Source: an uncultured Elusimicrobia bacterium
Lineage (GTDB): Bacteria; Elusimicrobiota; Elusimicrobia; Elusimicrobiales; Elusimicrobiaceae
Direction of reading: 5' to 3'
DNA length: 7,346 nt
NCBI GenBank assembly: GCA_947164805.1
Contig: CAMUXX010000039.1
Coordinates: 1 to 7,346 of the forward strand
Position numbers and translations under genes: made by a program. Below the pieces are notes generated by a model, which was not told the DNA's origin, searched no databases, and was given only the letters and a program-made list of their open reading frames with translations. Position 1 is the stretch's first letter; every line of letters begins with the position of its first letter. Below are positions 6,291 to 7,346 of the stretch, piece after piece.

Positions 6291-6479
6291 CTATATATAC
6301 CTTAAATTAGGAAGAACAATTTTGCGTATAAAAAATAGGCCTATCTCATTTTGTATATGCCGATTAACAACAAATGCCGCTTCCCATGGAGAACGGGTAT
6401 CCCAAATATCCACCAAAAAATTGGCCCTTTGTGCGTAAGATATACAGTTTAGACATGTATCAATAACATTATACGACAT
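6291..6479 (-). CDS. Possible small protein gene, unknown function
   Basis: A 62-codon frame on the minus strand (MSYNVIDTCLNCISYAQR...) is preceded by AAGGA (plus-strand 6488-6492) eight bases before the ATG and by a TGCTATAAT extended -10 (6529-6537) giving a leader of about 43 nt. The product has a CLNC pair, a WDTRSPWEAAFVVNR segment and a hydrophobic, basic end (FFIRKIVLPNLRYI). It resembles no family I know. The promoter and ribosome site argue that it is real, but it is short and could be a remnant of a longer gene. Confidence 0.45.
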   Translation of the reverse strand: MSYNVIDTCLNCISYAQRANFLVDIWDTRSPWEAAFVVNRHIQNEIGLFFIRKIVLPNLRYI

Positions 6480-6528
6480 AGTTTAAATCCTTTTGATTTT
6501 TGGATACAACCTTCTGCAGGTAATGTTT

Positions 6529-6537
6529 ATTATAGCA
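6529..6537 (-). promoter_or_regulatory. Extended -10 promoter facing left
   Basis: Read on the minus strand it is TGCTATAAT, identical to the rpsB -10 element. The predicted start is near 6522, upstream of the 62-codon minus-strand ORF. The -35 is weak. Confidence 0.5.
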
Positions 6538-6608
6538 TTTTATTTGTTAATTCTCTATGGCGGTTTAAGGGAACTTTTAGGATACTTGATATAACCTTTC
6601 TTACATCT

Positions 6609-6629
6609 TTGGCATAAATATTGTGCTAA
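6609..6629. promoter_or_regulatory. Imperfect palindrome, copy A (candidate operator)
   Basis: TTGGCATAA, a 3-nt ATA centre, then TTGTGCTAA: two mismatches from perfect symmetry. The first 15 bases match the perfect palindrome at 6870-6890. Its right arm overlaps TGCTAAAAT (6624-6632), a possible extended -10. Confidence 0.5.
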
Positions 6630-6869
6630 AATTGCTTTTTGGGACTAAATGAAAGGGAATAATATAAAAAATCTGAATTTCCAAAAAATTTAGCCAAAAG
6701 TTAACCAAAAACAGGAATTTCCAAAAAACCCTAACCCAAACTACCCCAAAAACCAAAATTTCAAAAAACAAAAAACCATCCACATCCCCAAAATTGTTAA
6801 TTTTTTTGTCCACGCACCCAACTACCCCAAAAAACGCTGATTTTTTAGCCACACAAACCCTTTTAAATC

Positions 6870-6890
6870 TTGGCATAAATATTATGCCAA
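6870..6890. promoter_or_regulatory. Perfect 21-bp palindrome, copy B (candidate operator)
   Basis: Nine-base arms TTGGCATAA (6870-6878) and TTATGCCAA (6882-6890) are perfect inverted repeats around ATA. The form suits a dimeric DNA-binding protein. Copy A lies 261 bp upstream in the same orientation. Confidence 0.6.
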
Positions 6891-6910
6891 AACTTTTAAG
6901 GCATTAACAT

Positions 6911-7022
6911 TTTTGCAAAATCAGCAAAAAAAGTGCAAGTGCAAAACTTGCAATTTTGCAAACAAAAATACGCAAAATTTTGCCTTATTTTACAACTTTC
7001 AATTTATATGGCAATTTTGCAA
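6911..7022. repeat. Cluster of TTTTGCAA / GCAATTTTGCAA motifs
   Basis: TTTTGCAA occurs at 6911, 6954 and 7015. The 12-mer GCAATTTTGCAA occurs twice (6950-6961 and 7011-7022), with the palindrome GCAAAATTTTGC at 6972-6983 between, the self-complementary TTTTGCAAAA at 6911-6920, and an inverted repeat TGCAAGT/ACTTGCA (6934-6940 / 6946-6952). Confidence 0.5.
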
Positions 7023-7084
7023 CCCAAAAACAGAGCAAAACAAAAGCATTTTACCGTCTGAAAAACATATATATAAACAGCCTT

Positions 7085-7149
7085 TGACATATAAATATCA
7101 TATTTTGCCATATCTTGACATATAAATAAAATATTGGTATTATATGTCA
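7085..7149. promoter_or_regulatory. Three TGACATATA boxes around the promoter (candidate operators)
   Basis: TGACATATA occurs at 7085-7093 and 7116-7124 in direct orientation (31 bp apart, about three helical turns; the repeat extends to 14 bases including flanks) and inverted at 7141-7149 as TATATGTCA. The second box overlaps the -35 and the third the -10, a typical arrangement for repression. Confidence 0.55.
7115..7143 (+). promoter_or_regulatory. Near-consensus promoter
   Basis: TTGACA (7115-7120), a 17-bp spacer and TATTAT (7138-7143). This is the only promoter here with a consensus -35. The predicted start near 7150 gives a leader of about 56 nt before the ATG at 7206. Confidence 0.78.
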
Positions 7150-7205
7150 TAAGGTTGTTTACAAATTAAAAAAATCAGCCAAAAAACATTTTGAGGGCAT
7201 TTTGT

Positions 7206-7346
7206 ATGAGTGACAATTTTGAAAACAAAAATTACCAAAACTTTAACCGCGCCGGGGTGCAAAACAACACACAAAACACAAACGGCACCCCCCAAAACCA
7301 AAAGGTCAAACTCCGCTTACGCTTAAAATCGGGGGAAGAGTTTGAA
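7206..7346 (+). CDS. N-terminus of an Asn/Gln-rich protein (3' truncated), unknown function
   Basis: The ATG at 7206 follows GAGGG (7193-7197) at eight-base spacing and a near-consensus promoter. The 47 visible codons run to the window edge. The first 33 or so residues are low-complexity and rich in Asn and Gln (NNTQNTNGTPQNQ), typical of a flexible N-terminal tail. Then comes a basic, strand-like segment KVKLRLRLKSGEEFE that may begin a folded domain. I do not recognise the family. The operator-like boxes at the promoter suggest the gene is tightly regulated, possibly by itself. Confidence 0.75.
   Translation, partial: MSDNFENKNYQNFNRAGVQNNTQNTNGTPQNQKVKLRLRLKSGEEFE

Larger units (their letters stand above)
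6540..7083. other. Non-coding region of unusual composition
   Basis: No convincing gene is found in these 544 bases. They hold twin 21-bp palindromes, a C/A-rich strand with almost no G (6660-6860), short direct repeats (GAATTTCCAAAAAA at 6675 and 6715; ACTACCCCAAAAA at 6740 and 6821), and a cluster of TTTTGCAA motifs (6911-7022). Frames crossing it are low-complexity and lack starts with ribosome sites. Confidence 0.6.

Noticed and set aside
6609..6629. Sigma-54 promoter (TGGCAT...TTGT)
   Set aside because: The GG is followed at the right distance by GT, not GC, and in the second copy by AT. The palindromic symmetry explains the sequence better.
6601..6876. 91-codon minus-strand ORF (Phe/Val-rich)
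   Set aside because: Its composition is the by-product of the C/A-rich opposite strand, it starts inside one palindrome and ends beside the other, and lacks a ribosome site.
6677..6907. 76-codon open plus-strand frame rich in Thr, Pro, Lys and Gln
   Set aside because: It has no start codon with a ribosome site and is low-complexity. It might be a decayed coding remnant but cannot be supported.
6913..7125. 70-codon plus-strand ORF starting at TTG
   Set aside because: It has no ribosome site, covers the TTTTGCAA motif cluster and runs into the promoter region.
1..7346. CRISPR array, tRNA or rRNA genes
   Set aside because: No regularly spaced identical repeats with unique spacers, and no cloverleaf or rRNA signature, were seen on either strand.

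Overview
The window looks like a low-GC bacterial chromosome segment. The best guess is a host-associated member of the Elusimicrobiota (Elusimicrobium-like). This is an inference from the pilin-like first gene, the short FatA/FatB-type thioesterase and the general sequence style; no rRNA or other decisive marker is present. The housekeeping genes (rpsB, tsf, thioesterase, M29 peptidase) look intact and chromosomal.

Layout. (1) 2-751 is the 3' part of a cysteine-rich secreted or pilin-like protein whose C-terminal half is a tandem Cys/Gly repeat, closed by a strong terminator at 782-807. (2) 1150-3076 is a two-gene operon, an acyl-ACP thioesterase followed 16 bp later by an M29-type metallo-aminopeptidase. 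The thioesterase -10 box sits so close to the ATG that the mRNA should be leaderless. (3) 3345-5305 is the rpsB-tsf translation operon with an extended -10 promoter, a structured leader and a strong terminator. (4) 5563-6208 holds a GC-rich structured spacer with a G-quadruplex motif, then a small coiled-coil membrane protein. (5) 6291-7346 has a possible 62-aa minus-strand gene, about 640 bp of unusual non-coding DNA (twin palindromes, an 80-nt stretch with no G, TTTTGCAA motifs), and a near-consensus promoter ringed by three TGACATATA boxes that reads into a truncated Asn/Gln-rich gene at the right edge.

The most striking observation is a dispersed intergenic repeat of about 210-240 bp present three times (832-1075 inverted relative to 3101-3340 and 5320-5562). 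Each copy contains a 114-nt long hairpin. Between copies the loop-side core is almost unchanged, whereas stem bases differ in a compensatory way that keeps pairing in three separate helices. That is the signature of selection on (or expansion by) a folded structure. The copy upstream of rpsB abuts the rpsB promoter, and a TATAAT occurs at nearly the same place beside the copy after tsf.

The right end (about 6480-7346) differs in composition from the housekeeping part and looks like accessory DNA with its own repressor-controlled promoter. What that gene does cannot be told from the 47 codons visible.
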